Assembly: GCF_000703005.1 (NCBI RefSeq)
Contig: NZ_JNLH01000001.1
Location: 1,853,001 to 1,917,000, forward strand
Direction: 5' to 3'
DNA: 64,000 bases
From: Pseudobutyrivibrio ruminis HUN009
GTDB lineage: Bacteria; Bacillota; Clostridia; Lachnospirales; Lachnospiraceae
The notes under the pieces: generated by a model
What the model saw: the letters and a program-made list of their open reading frames with translations, nothing else
Told to the model about the DNA's origin: nothing
The model's database searches: none
Made by a program: the position numbers and the translations under genes
Shown: positions 1-7,902 of the stretch, one piece after another
Numbering within the stretch: the first letter of the stretch is position 1
Layout of the letters: each line of letters begins with the position of its first letter

Positions 1-882
1 GGTACAGGTAAGACTACACTTTCTACTGATCCAAAGCGTCTCCTTATTGGTGATGATGAGCACGGTTGGGATGACAACGGTGTATTCAACCTTGAGGGTG
101 GATGCTATGCAAAGGTTATCGGACTTGACAAAGAGTCTGAGCCAGATATCTACAACGCAATCAAGAGAAATGCTCTTCTTGAGAACGTTACAGTTGCTGA
201 TGATGGCAAGATTGATTTTGATGACAAGAGCGTTACAGAAAACACTCGTGTATCTTACCCAATCGAGTTCATCGATAAGATTGCACAGAAGGTAAACAAG
301 GTTTCTTCTGGTCCAGATGCTGACAATGTTATCTTCCTTTCAGCAGATGCATTCGGAGTACTTCCTCCAGTGTCTATCCTTACACCAGAGCAGACAAAGT
401 ATTACTTCCTTTCAGGATTTACAGCTAAGCTTGCTGGTACAGAGCGTGGTATCACAGAGCCAACACCTACATTCTCAGCTTGCTTCGGACAGGCATTCCT
501 TGAGTTACATCCTACAAAGTATGCTGAGGAGCTTGTTAAGAAGATGGAGAAGTCTGGTGCAAAGGCTTACCTTGTTAACACAGGTTGGAACGGAACAGGT
601 AAGAGAATCTCTATCAAAGATACAAGAGGTATCATTGATGCAATCCTTTCTGGTGATGTTCTTAAGGCACCTACAAAGAAGATTCCATTCTTCGATTTCG
701 AAGTACCAACAGAGCTTCCAGGAGTTGATCCAGCAATCCTTGATCCAAGAGATACATATGCAAATGCTTCTGAGTGGGAAGAGAAGGCTAAGGACTTAGC
801 TTCTCGTTTCCAGAAGAACTTCAAGAAGTATGAGACAAACGAAGCTGGTAAGGCACTTGTTTCTGCAGGTCCACAGTTATAG
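1..882 (+). CDS. pckA: Phosphoenolpyruvate carboxykinase (ATP), 3' part
   Basis: The reading frame is open from the first base of the window, so the 5' end lies outside; 293 residues remain. PckA converts oxaloacetate and ATP to phosphoenolpyruvate, CO2 and ADP; in rumen-type anaerobes it can also run towards CO2 fixation. The visible part opens with the kinase P-loop GTGKTTLS, followed by a GDDEHGWDDNGVFN metal/nucleotide-binding stretch, the ENTRVSYP motif with a catalytic arginine, and the late GKRISIKDTR segment. These are diagnostic of the ATP-dependent family, whose full length is about 530 residues, so roughly the C-terminal half to 55 percent is present. A strong terminator follows, so it is the last gene of its transcript. 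Confidence 0.97.
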   Translation, partial: GTGKTTLSTDPKRLLIGDDEHGWDDNGVFNLEGGCYAKVIGLDKESEPDIYNAIKRNALLENVTVADDGKIDFDDKSVTENTRVSYPIEFIDKIAQKVNKVSSGPDADNVIFLSADAFGVLPPVSILTPEQTKYYFLSGFTAKLAGTERGITEPTPTFSACFGQAFLELHPTKYAEELVKKMEKSGAKAYLVNTGWNGTGKRISIKDTRGIIDAILSGDVLKAPTKKIPFFDFEVPTELPGVDPAILDPRDTYANASEWEEKAKDLASRFQKNFKKYETNEAGKALVSAGPQL

Positions 883-908
883 AATATAATCTATATTTAA
901 AAAATAAT

Positions 909-943
909 GGTCCAGAGTTAAAAAACACTCTGGACCTGTTTTT
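909..943 (+). terminator. Rho-independent terminator after pckA
   Basis: A 9-bp stem GGTCCAGAG/CTCTGGACC (909-917 with 928-936) is followed by a short T-rich tail. Confidence 0.85.
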
Positions 944-999
944 GTGAAAAATCAGTTCTTTATTTTATCACAAATCTGTTGTAATATAATTGCAGGTAG

Positions 1000-1215
1000 T
1001 AAACATACCGACTTTATTTCTAACCTGGGATGTACGATTTAACTTATCCTTTTTGAACCTACATTTACTTTAAACGGAATGCCTATATTTCTAATTGGCT
1101 GTCAGGCCTTCATTGCGCAGAGGAAGACAAAAAATTAGTTGCGGCGATCCACCTAGCTAGAGCTAGGAGTCAATTGATAGGCCCGGCACTCTGGGTTAGA
1201 TTCTTTAGAATTTAA
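1000..1215 (+). ncRNA. ssrS: Probable 6S RNA
   Basis: No protein frame is present. The segment is closed by a stem TCTAACC (1019-1025) pairing with GGTTAGA (1194-1200). Between them lie stretches that resemble firmicute 6S RNAs as I remember them, notably the TTGAACCTACATTTAC-like block on the 5' side and the GCGGCGATCC block on the 3' side. 6S RNA is a long hairpin with a central bubble that mimics an open promoter and sequesters sigma-A RNA polymerase in stationary phase. A -10 box TATAAT lies at 985-990, predicting a start near 997, and a terminator follows at 1215-1246, so it looks like an independent transcription unit of about 200-250 nt. The closing stem and the size are seen; the family assignment is from memory of consensus sequences. 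Another structured RNA is possible. Confidence 0.65.
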
Positions 1216-1246
1216 AACACCTTGTGTATCACAGGGTGTTTTTATT
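1215..1246 (+). terminator. Terminator of the putative 6S RNA
   Basis: The stem AACACC-TTGTG/CACAG-GGTGTT (1216-1240) is followed by a run of T. It ends just before the giant palindrome A begins at 1252. Confidence 0.8.
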
Positions 1247-1251
1247 TTGCG

Positions 1252-1897
1252 TTTAAACTACTCCCCGTCACCAATGAGATTGAATGCAGCTCCCTGACCC
1301 TCTTGCAAGCCGTGGTCCCCTGGCTCCCCTTGGGACGATTTCGCGAATATTATAGTTTTTCTTGGTGCAAAAGGTGAGCATACTGCAGGTGTCTTGTTGC
1401 GGGATGAATTTTTTCTGAATCTGTATAAGCTAGGACGGACACTAAAAAATAATAATATGGATTTCCAAAGCTATGGTACCTTGGGTTCATATTACATTCG
1501 CTAAGTAGAACTAAAAAAGAGATATTCGTATGGATAAGCACCGCGGCACATTCAACGTCCTGTTTCAAGTGACCACTGCTGCCGCCGTCCTAGCGGCAGC
1601 TGCTTATCCATATCAAATATCTCTTTTTGTTCTACTAAGTTCATTCCAAAATCACCCAAAGGTATCCATAGTTTTGGAAATCCATATCTTAACCAAGAAT
1701 TGTGTGTCCGTCCATAGAAATACAGATTCAGAAAATGTACAGACCTGCAAAAGACACCTGCAATTATAGTATGCGAATCTTGCACCTTAGAAAAACATAA
1801 TATTCATGCGATGTCCCAGGGGGAGCCAGGGGGCCACGGCCTGCTAGGGGGCAGGGAGCTGGAGTCATTGTGTGAAAATGACGGGGAGTAGTTTAAA
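1252..1897. repeat. Giant imperfect palindrome, element A (646 bp foldback)
   Basis: This whole intergenic stretch is one inverted repeat. The outer 19 bp are perfect (1252-1270 with 1879-1897). A GC-rich block pairs over 28 nt with only two G-U type positions (1309-1336 with 1813-1840). Inner blocks pair perfectly or nearly so: 1411-1426 with 1720-1735, 1433-1442 with 1704-1713, and 1455-1476 with 1666-1687. The arms continue to the apex near 1540/1603. The apex is a 66-nt core shared almost identically with element B at 32873-33477. No credible gene lies inside; short frames of 72-79 codons on both strands are by-products of the palindrome. It could be a large structured RNA, a foldback (MITE-like) mobile element, or both. 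I do not recognise it as a described family. It lies between a terminator and the ribosome-binding region of the YihY-family gene. Confidence 0.9.
1538..1603. repeat. Conserved apical core of element A
   Basis: These 66 nt differ from 33140-33205 in element B only at position 1544 (C versus T). Two internal hairpins can form: an imperfect one from CAC...GTG with loop GTCCT, and a perfect 8-bp one, GCTGCCGC (1578-1585) with GCGGCAGC (1593-1600), with loop CGTCCTA. Both loops show the same GTCCT word; read on the minus strand they show AGGAC. The flanking stem GGATAAGCA/TGCTTATCC closes the junction. Confidence 0.85.
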
Positions 1898-1962
1898 TAC
1901 ATATTAAACTCTTTTAAAAGGAGCGCGGGTTTGGTAAAATTTGGGATTAAGAGGAGATTTTT

Positions 1963-2817
1963 ATGTGGACATTTTTAGGTTATGGAAAAACTTATTTAGA
2001 TAAATGCGGAAGGGATAATATTGGGGCGTATGCGGCCCAGACGGCGTACTTTATGATTATGTCGGCAATTCCGTTTATGATGCTTTTGGTGTGGATAGCA
2101 GGGTATGTTCCTTCTATAAATGAGTACATGAATGAACTTGTTTTTGATGTGCTTCCTGAGACATTTCTGCCATATGTGGAAAGAATTATCAGGCTAGTTA
2201 CACAGGCTTCTGTTGGTGCGATTTCTATTTCAGCAGTAATGGCTATCTGGTCTTCTGGTAAAGCTTTTCAGAACCTTATGGTCGGCCTTAATCAGGTAAA
2301 CAAAATAGAAGAGACTAGAAATTGGTTTGGAAGACGATTGAGAGCTATATTTTATACACTTGTATTGTTGTTTGTTATTGTTGTAATTATGCTTATGCTG
2401 GTATTTACACAGAAGCTTCAGTACTATGCTAAAAACTATTATGGTTTCCTTGCGTATGTTGTGGGCATTCGACCATTATTTAGAGGCATATTTGTATTTA
2501 TCTTTTTGGTTATCGTATTTACGTTTTTGTTTACAGTGTTGCCGAATAAAAACCTATCATTCTTTAGCCAGTTGCCTGGCGGTGTTATATGTGCAGCTAG
2601 CTGGTATGTATTCAGTATGTTGCTTGCTATATGGGTTAAGATATTCAATAACTTTTCTATGTATGGCGCATTTGCAACTATGATGATGTTTATGTTTTGG
2701 CTGTATTTTTGTATGTATTTCATGCTGATGGCTGCTGAGGCTAATGTATTTTTTGAAGAAGCCTTTGGATTGGCGTGGACTAATTTTAAAAGGAAAATTA
2801 AAGAAGGATCTCTATAA
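1963..2817 (+). CDS. YihY/BrkB-family inner-membrane protein
   Basis: This 284-residue protein has a hydrophobic pattern consistent with about six membrane segments (roughly residues 24-48, 85-105, 130-155, 172-195, 208-230 and 240-262). The N-terminal signature, DNIGAYAAQTAYFMIMSAIPF, is characteristic of the YihY/virulence factor BrkB family, with its conserved small residues and the motif around the first helix. Members were once called ribonuclease BN; that was a misassignment, and their transport substrate is unknown. The start follows AGAGGAG at good spacing. The gene stands alone between element A and a strong terminator. Confidence 0.88.
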   Translation: MWTFLGYGKTYLDKCGRDNIGAYAAQTAYFMIMSAIPFMMLLVWIAGYVPSINEYMNELVFDVLPETFLPYVERIIRLVTQASVGAISISAVMAIWSSGKAFQNLMVGLNQVNKIEETRNWFGRRLRAIFYTLVLLFVIVVIMLMLVFTQKLQYYAKNYYGFLAYVVGIRPLFRGIFVFIFLVIVFTFLFTVLPNKNLSFFSQLPGGVICAASWYVFSMLLAIWVKIFNNFSMYGAFATMMMFMFWLYFCMYFMLMAAEANVFFEEAFGLAWTNFKRKIKEGSL

Positions 2818-2823
2818 AAAGAA

Positions 2824-2855
2824 GGGCAGTGATTAATCACTGTCCCTTTTTTTTT
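2824..2855 (+). terminator. Terminator after the YihY-family gene
   Basis: The inverted repeat GGGCAGTGAT/ATCACTGTCCC (2824-2846) is followed by nine T. Confidence 0.92.
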
Positions 2856-2938
2856 ATTTTTGTATTAGATTTTTGATTATAAGGTGCTTTTATGCTATTA
2901 TCTATTGGAAAAATAAGATTTAGTATTAAGGATTTATC

Positions 2939-3976
2939 ATGAAAGTTAAGGATTTTGATTACGATCTTCCTGAGGAACTTATTGCTCAGGATCCACTAGA
3001 AAAAAGAAGTAATTCAAGGCTTATGGTCTTGGATAAAAATACTGGAGAAATAATTCATCGTCATTTCTATGACATCAAAGACTATTTAAAGCCAGGTGAT
3101 TGTCTGGTTATCAATAACACAAAAGTTATCCCAGCAAGATTATATGGAGCTAGAGTTGGTTCTGGCGGAAAAGTCGAGATTCTCCTTTTAAAGCGTATTA
3201 GCGACAATCAGTGGGAGTGTCTTGTAAAACCAGGTAAAAAAGCTCGCCCAGGAATGGAAATTTCATTTGGTGATGGCCTTTTAGTTGGAAAGATTATCGA
3301 TATTGTTGATGAGGGCAATCGTATTATTGAGTTTTCTTATGATGGAATTTTTGAGGAGATTCTTGATAAGTTAGGAGAGATGCCACTTCCACCATACATT
3401 ACTCACAAGCTTAAGGATAGAGACAGATATCAGACTGTTTATGCAAAATATGATGGTTCAGCAGCTGCACCTACAGCAGGCCTTCATTTCACACCAGAGC
3501 TTCTTGAGGAAGTAAAGGCTATGGGAGTTAAGATTGCAGAGGTTACGCTACATGTAGGTCTTGGTACATTTCGTCCTGTAAAGGAAGAGGAAGTACTTGA
3601 TCATCATATGCATTCTGAGTACTATGAGCTCAACCAGGAAGCCTGCGATATTATTAATGAAACAAAGGCTAATGGTGGCAGAATTATTTCTGTTGGAACA
3701 ACAAGTACACGTACCCTTGAGTCTGCAGCTGAGGCTGGAAAGCCTCTTACACCAAAGAGTGGATGGACTCAGATTTTTATTTATCCTGGATATGAGTTTA
3801 AGGTAATAGATGGACTTATCACTAATTTCCATTTACCACAGTCTACACTTATTATGCTTGTTTCGGCTTTGGCAGGCAGAGAGCATGTGCTTAAAGCATA
3901 CGAAGAAGCAGTTCAGGAAAGATATAGATTTTTCTCATTTGGAGATGCAATGTTAATTACAGATTTATCTAAATAA
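2939..3976 (+). CDS. queA: S-adenosylmethionine:tRNA ribosyltransferase-isomerase
   Basis: QueA transfers and isomerises the ribosyl group of S-adenosylmethionine onto 7-aminomethyl-7-deazaguanine in tRNA, giving epoxyqueuosine. The 345-residue length is standard. Family blocks are visible in order: FDYDLPEELIAQ at the N-terminus, INNTKVIPARL near residue 60, the PTAGLHF block near 180, GTTSTRTLES near 250 and TNFHLPQSTLIMLVSA near 297. The start ATG is preceded by the weak AAGGATTTATC. A terminator separates it from the upstream gene. The pheST operon follows about 100 bp downstream with its own leader. Confidence 0.97.
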   Translation: MKVKDFDYDLPEELIAQDPLEKRSNSRLMVLDKNTGEIIHRHFYDIKDYLKPGDCLVINNTKVIPARLYGARVGSGGKVEILLLKRISDNQWECLVKPGKKARPGMEISFGDGLLVGKIIDIVDEGNRIIEFSYDGIFEEILDKLGEMPLPPYITHKLKDRDRYQTVYAKYDGSAAAPTAGLHFTPELLEEVKAMGVKIAEVTLHVGLGTFRPVKEEEVLDHHMHSEYYELNQEACDIINETKANGGRIISVGTTSTRTLESAAEAGKPLTPKSGWTQIFIYPGYEFKVIDGLITNFHLPQSTLIMLVSALAGREHVLKAYEEAVQERYRFFSFGDAMLITDLSK

Positions 3977-4013
3977 TTACGCGCATTTTCCTTGAATTCA
4001 AGAGGAATAAAAG

Positions 4014-4057
4014 CTAAAATTTTGATTTAGTAGTATTGGCCGCGGGCCAAAATTTAG
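4014..4057 (+). promoter_or_regulatory. Nested hairpin in the leader of pheS
   Basis: An outer pairing CTAAAATTT/AAATTTAG surrounds an inner TTGGCC/GGCCAA hairpin (4036-4041 with 4045-4050). It ends just before the pheS ribosome site ACGGAGG. There is no T-tract, so it is not a simple terminator. Its function is unknown. Confidence 0.35.
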
Positions 4058-4072
4058 TTTACGGAGGAAGCC

Positions 4073-5128
4073 ATGATAGATATCATATCTGAATTGAGCA
4101 CAAAGTTTGAAGAAGAGCTTCAGAACATCAAAAACTCTGAAGAGCTTGAAAATATACGTGTTTCATACTTAGGTAAAAAAGGTAGTGTTACAGCTGCAAT
4201 GAAGGAAATGGGCAAGCTTTCTGCTGAGGAAAAGAAAGAATTTGGCCAGAAAATTAACGTATTAAAGAATACTGTTGCTGACAAGATTGCTGAGAAGAAG
4301 GAAGAAATCGCAGCACTTGAGCTTCAAAGAGAAATTGACAAGGTTCCTGAGTTTGATATTTCACTTCCAGAGCACTTTGAGCAGGGAAGTTATCATCCAA
4401 TCACACTTGTACAGCGTCAGTGTGAAACTATCTTTAAGTCTATGGGCTTCACTGTTGAAGATTATAGCGAAGTAGTTACTGACTATGAGTGTTTTGAATC
4501 TGTTAATATTCCAAAGTATCACCCAGCTCGTGATATGCAGGATACATATTATCTTGAAAATGGACAGCTTCTTAAGTCTCAGACAACAGCCGCGCAGAAC
4601 GCTATCTATAAAAAATATCGTAAGCAGCTTATCGAGGATGGCACACCTATCAAGGCTATTTTCCCAGGACGTTGCTTCAGAAATGAAGCTACTGATGCTT
4701 GCCATGAAAACACATTCTTCCAGATGGAAGGAGTTATGGTTGGAAAAGATATTTCTATTTCAAATCTTATCTACTTCATGAAGACTATGCTTTCAGAAGT
4801 ATTTAGACGCGACATAAAGGTTCGCCTTCGTCCAGGATTTTTCCCATTTGTGGAGCCTGGTTTCGAGCTTGATATTAACTGCCTTAACTGTGGCGGTAAG
4901 GGATGCCCATCATGCAAGCACTCTGGATGGCTTGAGCTTTGCCCATGTGGTATGGTTCATCCAAAGGTTCTTGAAGAGGGTGGTATCGATCCTGACAAGT
5001 ACACAGGCTTTGCCTTTGGCCTTGGTCTTACAAGACTTGCAATGATGAAATACGGAATTAAAGACATTCGTGATCTGAACAGCGGTAATCTTTCAAGCTT
5101 AGCTCAGTTCACTGATGATGAGCAGTAA
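4073..5128 (+). CDS. pheS: Phenylalanine--tRNA ligase alpha subunit
   Basis: This is the catalytic subunit of the alpha2-beta2 synthetase that charges tRNA-Phe. It has 351 residues. The N-terminal 90 residues are a charged coiled coil that contacts tRNA. Class II motif 2 reads FPGRCFRNEATDACHENTFFQMEG (about 197-220, shown here split by its R and E anchors), and motif 3 is GFAFGLGLTRLAMMKYGI near 311-328. A cysteine-rich insert CLNCGGKGCPSC (about 270-281), known from many firmicute PheS proteins, lies between them. The ATG follows GGAGG at six bases. pheT follows after 15 bases, so the two are co-transcribed. Confidence 0.97.
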   Translation: MIDIISELSTKFEEELQNIKNSEELENIRVSYLGKKGSVTAAMKEMGKLSAEEKKEFGQKINVLKNTVADKIAEKKEEIAALELQREIDKVPEFDISLPEHFEQGSYHPITLVQRQCETIFKSMGFTVEDYSEVVTDYECFESVNIPKYHPARDMQDTYYLENGQLLKSQTTAAQNAIYKKYRKQLIEDGTPIKAIFPGRCFRNEATDACHENTFFQMEGVMVGKDISISNLIYFMKTMLSEVFRRDIKVRLRPGFFPFVEPGFELDINCLNCGGKGCPSCKHSGWLELCPCGMVHPKVLEEGGIDPDKYTGFAFGLGLTRLAMMKYGIKDIRDLNSGNLSSLAQFTDDEQ

Positions 5129-5143
5129 GGGAGGACTATAACC

Positions 5144-7504
5144 ATGTTTATTTCAATGAATTGGATCTCTGATTTCGTTGACCTTGAAGGTCTCGACAAG
5201 ATGGAGCTTATTTCAAAGTTCTCTCTTGCAACAGCAGAGGTTGAAAATGATATTTTTCATAAAGGCGAGGATTTATCTGGTGTTGTTGTTGCTGAAATCA
5301 AATCAGTAGAAGAACATCCAGAATCAAAGAAGCTTCACCTTCTTAAGGTTGATGCTGGTGATGGAAAGCTTACAGATGTTGTTTGTGGCGCACCTAATGT
5401 ACGCGTTGGTATGAAGACAGCATTTGCCAAGGTAGGAGCACAGATTGGTGACATCACAATCGCTCCAAGACCACTTGCTGGTTACGACTCATTCGGTATG
5501 TGCTGCTCTGAAAAGGAAATCGGCATTTCTGATAATAATGACGGTATCATGGACATTCTTGATGACGCTCCAAACGGAACAGACATCAAGGATTTATATG
5601 AAATCGATGACATTATCTTCGAGGTTGATAATAAGTCACTTACAAACCGTCCTGACCTTTGGGGACACTATGGAATCGCTCGAGAGTTTGCTACAATCGC
5701 AAAGCGTCCTCTCAAGGAGCTTCCAACACTTGATCTTAGCAAATATGACAATCTTGAAAAGATTGATTTAAAAATAGAAGATGAGCTTTGCCAGAGATAT
5801 TCATCATTAAAGGTAGAGAACATCAATACAAATGTTGCTCCTGTAAACATGCGTATCAGACTTTTCTACTGTGGCATGAGAGCAATCAATCTTCTTGCCG
5901 ATCTTACAAACTACATCATGCTTGAAATGGGACAGCCTATGCATGCATTCGATTCACGTAAGGTTGAAAAGATTCGTATCAAGAGATTCGACAAGCCTTT
6001 CACTTTTACAACTCTTGATGGTGTTGAAAGAAATATCGACGAGAACACTCTTATGATTTGCAACGACAACACACCTGTTGCTATTGCAGGTATCATGGGT
6101 GGTCTTGATTCAGAAATTGTTGAAGATACAACTACACTTACTCTTGAATCAGCTACATTCAATGCTGCTTCTATTAGAAAGAGTGCAGTTCGCCTTTCTC
6201 ACAGAACAGATGCTTCAGCTCGTTATGAAAAGAGCCTTGATCCAGAGATGACTACAGTTGCAATCGCTCGTTTTATGAAGCTTCTTTCTGATATTGATGA
6301 CGGTGTAAAGGTTGTATCCGCATTAACAGACGAATATGCATTCCACTATCCACATATAGCTCTTGATTTTGATAAGGATTTTGTGGATAAGTACACAGGA
6401 ATTGAAATCAGTGATGAGCATATTGTGGATACACTTACATCACTTGGTTTTGGAGTATCACAGGATGGATCAAACTTCCATGTAGATGTTCCTTCATATC
6501 GTGCTACAAAGGATATTAGCCTTAAGGCAGATATTATCGAAGAAATCACACGTATCTATGGCTATGATAACTTCGAGCTTTCTACAACAAATGCACCTCT
6601 TTACCCAGTTCGCATGGCAGAGGATAAAAACGTTGAAGATAGAATAAAGGATATCCTTGTTAAGAGATTTCAGCTTCACGAGGTTCATTCTTATGTATGG
6701 CAGTATGCTGATGAATACAAGAAGCTTGGTATGGAAGTAGAGGAGAACATTAAGCTTGCTAATTCTACAAACCCTAATATCGAAACACTTCGTCGTTCAA
6801 TCATTCCTACTCAGCTTTGCCAGGTAAATTACAACACTGGTTATGCTACTGACTTTGGTATTTTCGAAGTTGGTCGTGTAGTTGAAGGATTAAAGGAAGA
6901 TGGACTTTGCGATGAGCACAAAAAGCTTTGTATCACATTATTCTCAAAGACAAAGTCGCTTGAGACTCTTTACTTTGAACTTCGCGATATGATTGCTGAG
7001 ACAATCGATGATGTAAGACACAAGGCTCTTACATACAAGAAACTTGAGGCTACTCACTCATACGAGCATCCAAAGAACCTCTATAGCTTAGTTCTTGATG
7101 ATGCGGTTATTGGTGAGATGGGCGTTGCTCACCCACTTGTTTCAAAGAAAATTGATAAGAAGGCAGCTATCGTATTTGCGGAAATCGACATTGAAGCACT
7201 TGCTGCTATTAAGCAGGAGAATATTTCATATGTTGAGCCTTCAAAATACCCTTCAATTGAAGTAGATTTATCATTTGTAGCAGAGAAATTTTCTGAGATA
7301 AATGATACAATAAAAGAGAGCGCACAGAGTATATTGAAAAAGGTCGGAGTTGTCGATGTATATTCTGATAGCACCGGAAAGTCAATTACAGTTAGACTTC
7401 TCTTTGGCGATGATGAGAGAACTCTTACACATGATGAAGTTCAGAAAGTAGTTGACGATATAATTGAAAAGCTTAAGAATAAAGGTATAAATCTTAAGAT
7501 GTAA
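5144..7504 (+). CDS. pheT: Phenylalanine--tRNA ligase beta subunit
   Basis: This is the non-catalytic partner of PheS, 786 residues (family about 800). In order it holds an OB-fold tRNA-binding domain (about 40-150, GVVVAEIKSVEEHPESKKLH), the B3/B4 editing domain (about 210-385, with GIMGGLDSEI and SHRTDASARYEKSLDP), the B5 domain (about 405-475), a catalytic-like domain and a C-terminal FDX-ACB anticodon-binding domain (about 693-786, starting YPSIEVDLSF). It begins 15 bases after pheS with the ribosome site GGGAGGA. A PilZ gene follows after 29 bases. Confidence 0.97.
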   Translation: MFISMNWISDFVDLEGLDKMELISKFSLATAEVENDIFHKGEDLSGVVVAEIKSVEEHPESKKLHLLKVDAGDGKLTDVVCGAPNVRVGMKTAFAKVGAQIGDITIAPRPLAGYDSFGMCCSEKEIGISDNNDGIMDILDDAPNGTDIKDLYEIDDIIFEVDNKSLTNRPDLWGHYGIAREFATIAKRPLKELPTLDLSKYDNLEKIDLKIEDELCQRYSSLKVENINTNVAPVNMRIRLFYCGMRAINLLADLTNYIMLEMGQPMHAFDSRKVEKIRIKRFDKPFTFTTLDGVERNIDENTLMICNDNTPVAIAGIMGGLDSEIVEDTTTLTLESATFNAASIRKSAVRLSHRTDASARYEKSLDPEMTTVAIARFMKLLSDIDDGVKVVSALTDEYAFHYPHIALDFDKDFVDKYTGIEISDEHIVDTLTSLGFGVSQDGSNFHVDVPSYRATKDISLKADIIEEITRIYGYDNFELSTTNAPLYPVRMAEDKNVEDRIKDILVKRFQLHEVHSYVWQYADEYKKLGMEVEENIKLANSTNPNIETLRRSIIPTQLCQVNYNTGYATDFGIFEVGRVVEGLKEDGLCDEHKKLCITLFSKTKSLETLYFELRDMIAETIDDVRHKALTYKKLEATHSYEHPKNLYSLVLDDAVIGEMGVAHPLVSKKIDKKAAIVFAEIDIEALAAIKQENISYVEPSKYPSIEVDLSFVAEKFSEINDTIKESAQSILKKVGVVDVYSDSTGKSITVRLLFGDDERTLTHDEVQKVVDDIIEKLKNKGINLKM

Positions 7505-7533
7505 TCTACAAATAAGGTTGGGAGGTCAGGAGC

Positions 7534-7881
7534 ATGGAAGAGAAGAGAAAAAATAAGCGTTTGGATATTGATGTAAAGGTTGAAATCGAGCGTATTGATG
7601 AGGCTAACATTACCACTGTTAAATATATGGAGGTAGAAGTTACCAATATCTCAAAGACTGGTTTAGCTTTTAGAGTAAAAGATGTTGAATTTGAAGAGGG
7701 TGCATGTTTTGATGCTAGAATTCAGATTTGGACAAAAGAAACAATCGATACTGTATTCAAGGTTGTTCGTGTAAACAAGTTGGAAGACGGTATGTATGAG
7801 TATGGATGTATTTTTGTTGGAATGACAGATACTGATGCGCTCAAGATTGAAATCTATCAGCTTTTTAACGATGCAGAGTAA
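7534..7881 (+). CDS. PilZ-domain protein (cyclic-di-GMP receptor type)
   Basis: This is a 115-residue stand-alone PilZ domain. The cyclic-di-GMP-binding signature is intact: R5-x3-R9 (RKNKR) and N38-x-S40-x-x-G43 (NISKTG). Single-domain PilZ proteins act as adaptors that change partner activity when cyclic-di-GMP binds; no partner can be named here. The ribosome site GGGAGG precedes the ATG. It lies between pheT and lgt with short gaps, so it is probably co-transcribed with both. A GGDEF protein and a second PilZ protein are encoded near 55-57.7 kb. Confidence 0.88.
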   Translation: MEEKRKNKRLDIDVKVEIERIDEANITTVKYMEVEVTNISKTGLAFRVKDVEFEEGACFDARIQIWTKETIDTVFKVVRVNKLEDGMYEYGCIFVGMTDTDALKIEIYQLFNDAE

Positions 7882-7902
7882 TTATAAACAGGGAGAATTG
7901 CT

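Noticed and set aside
1000..1215. tmRNA or RNase P RNA instead of 6S RNA
   Set aside because: No tRNA-like acceptor end or tag frame, and no RNase P core motifs; a long closed hairpin of about 200 nt with its own terminator fits 6S better.
1350..1785. Protein-coding frames of 72-79 codons inside element A
   Set aside because: They run on both strands through the palindrome and have no family motif; they are by-products of the inverted repeat.
1252..1897. Insertion sequence with transposase
   Set aside because: No transposase-like frame lies in or next to either palindrome; if mobile, it must be non-autonomous.
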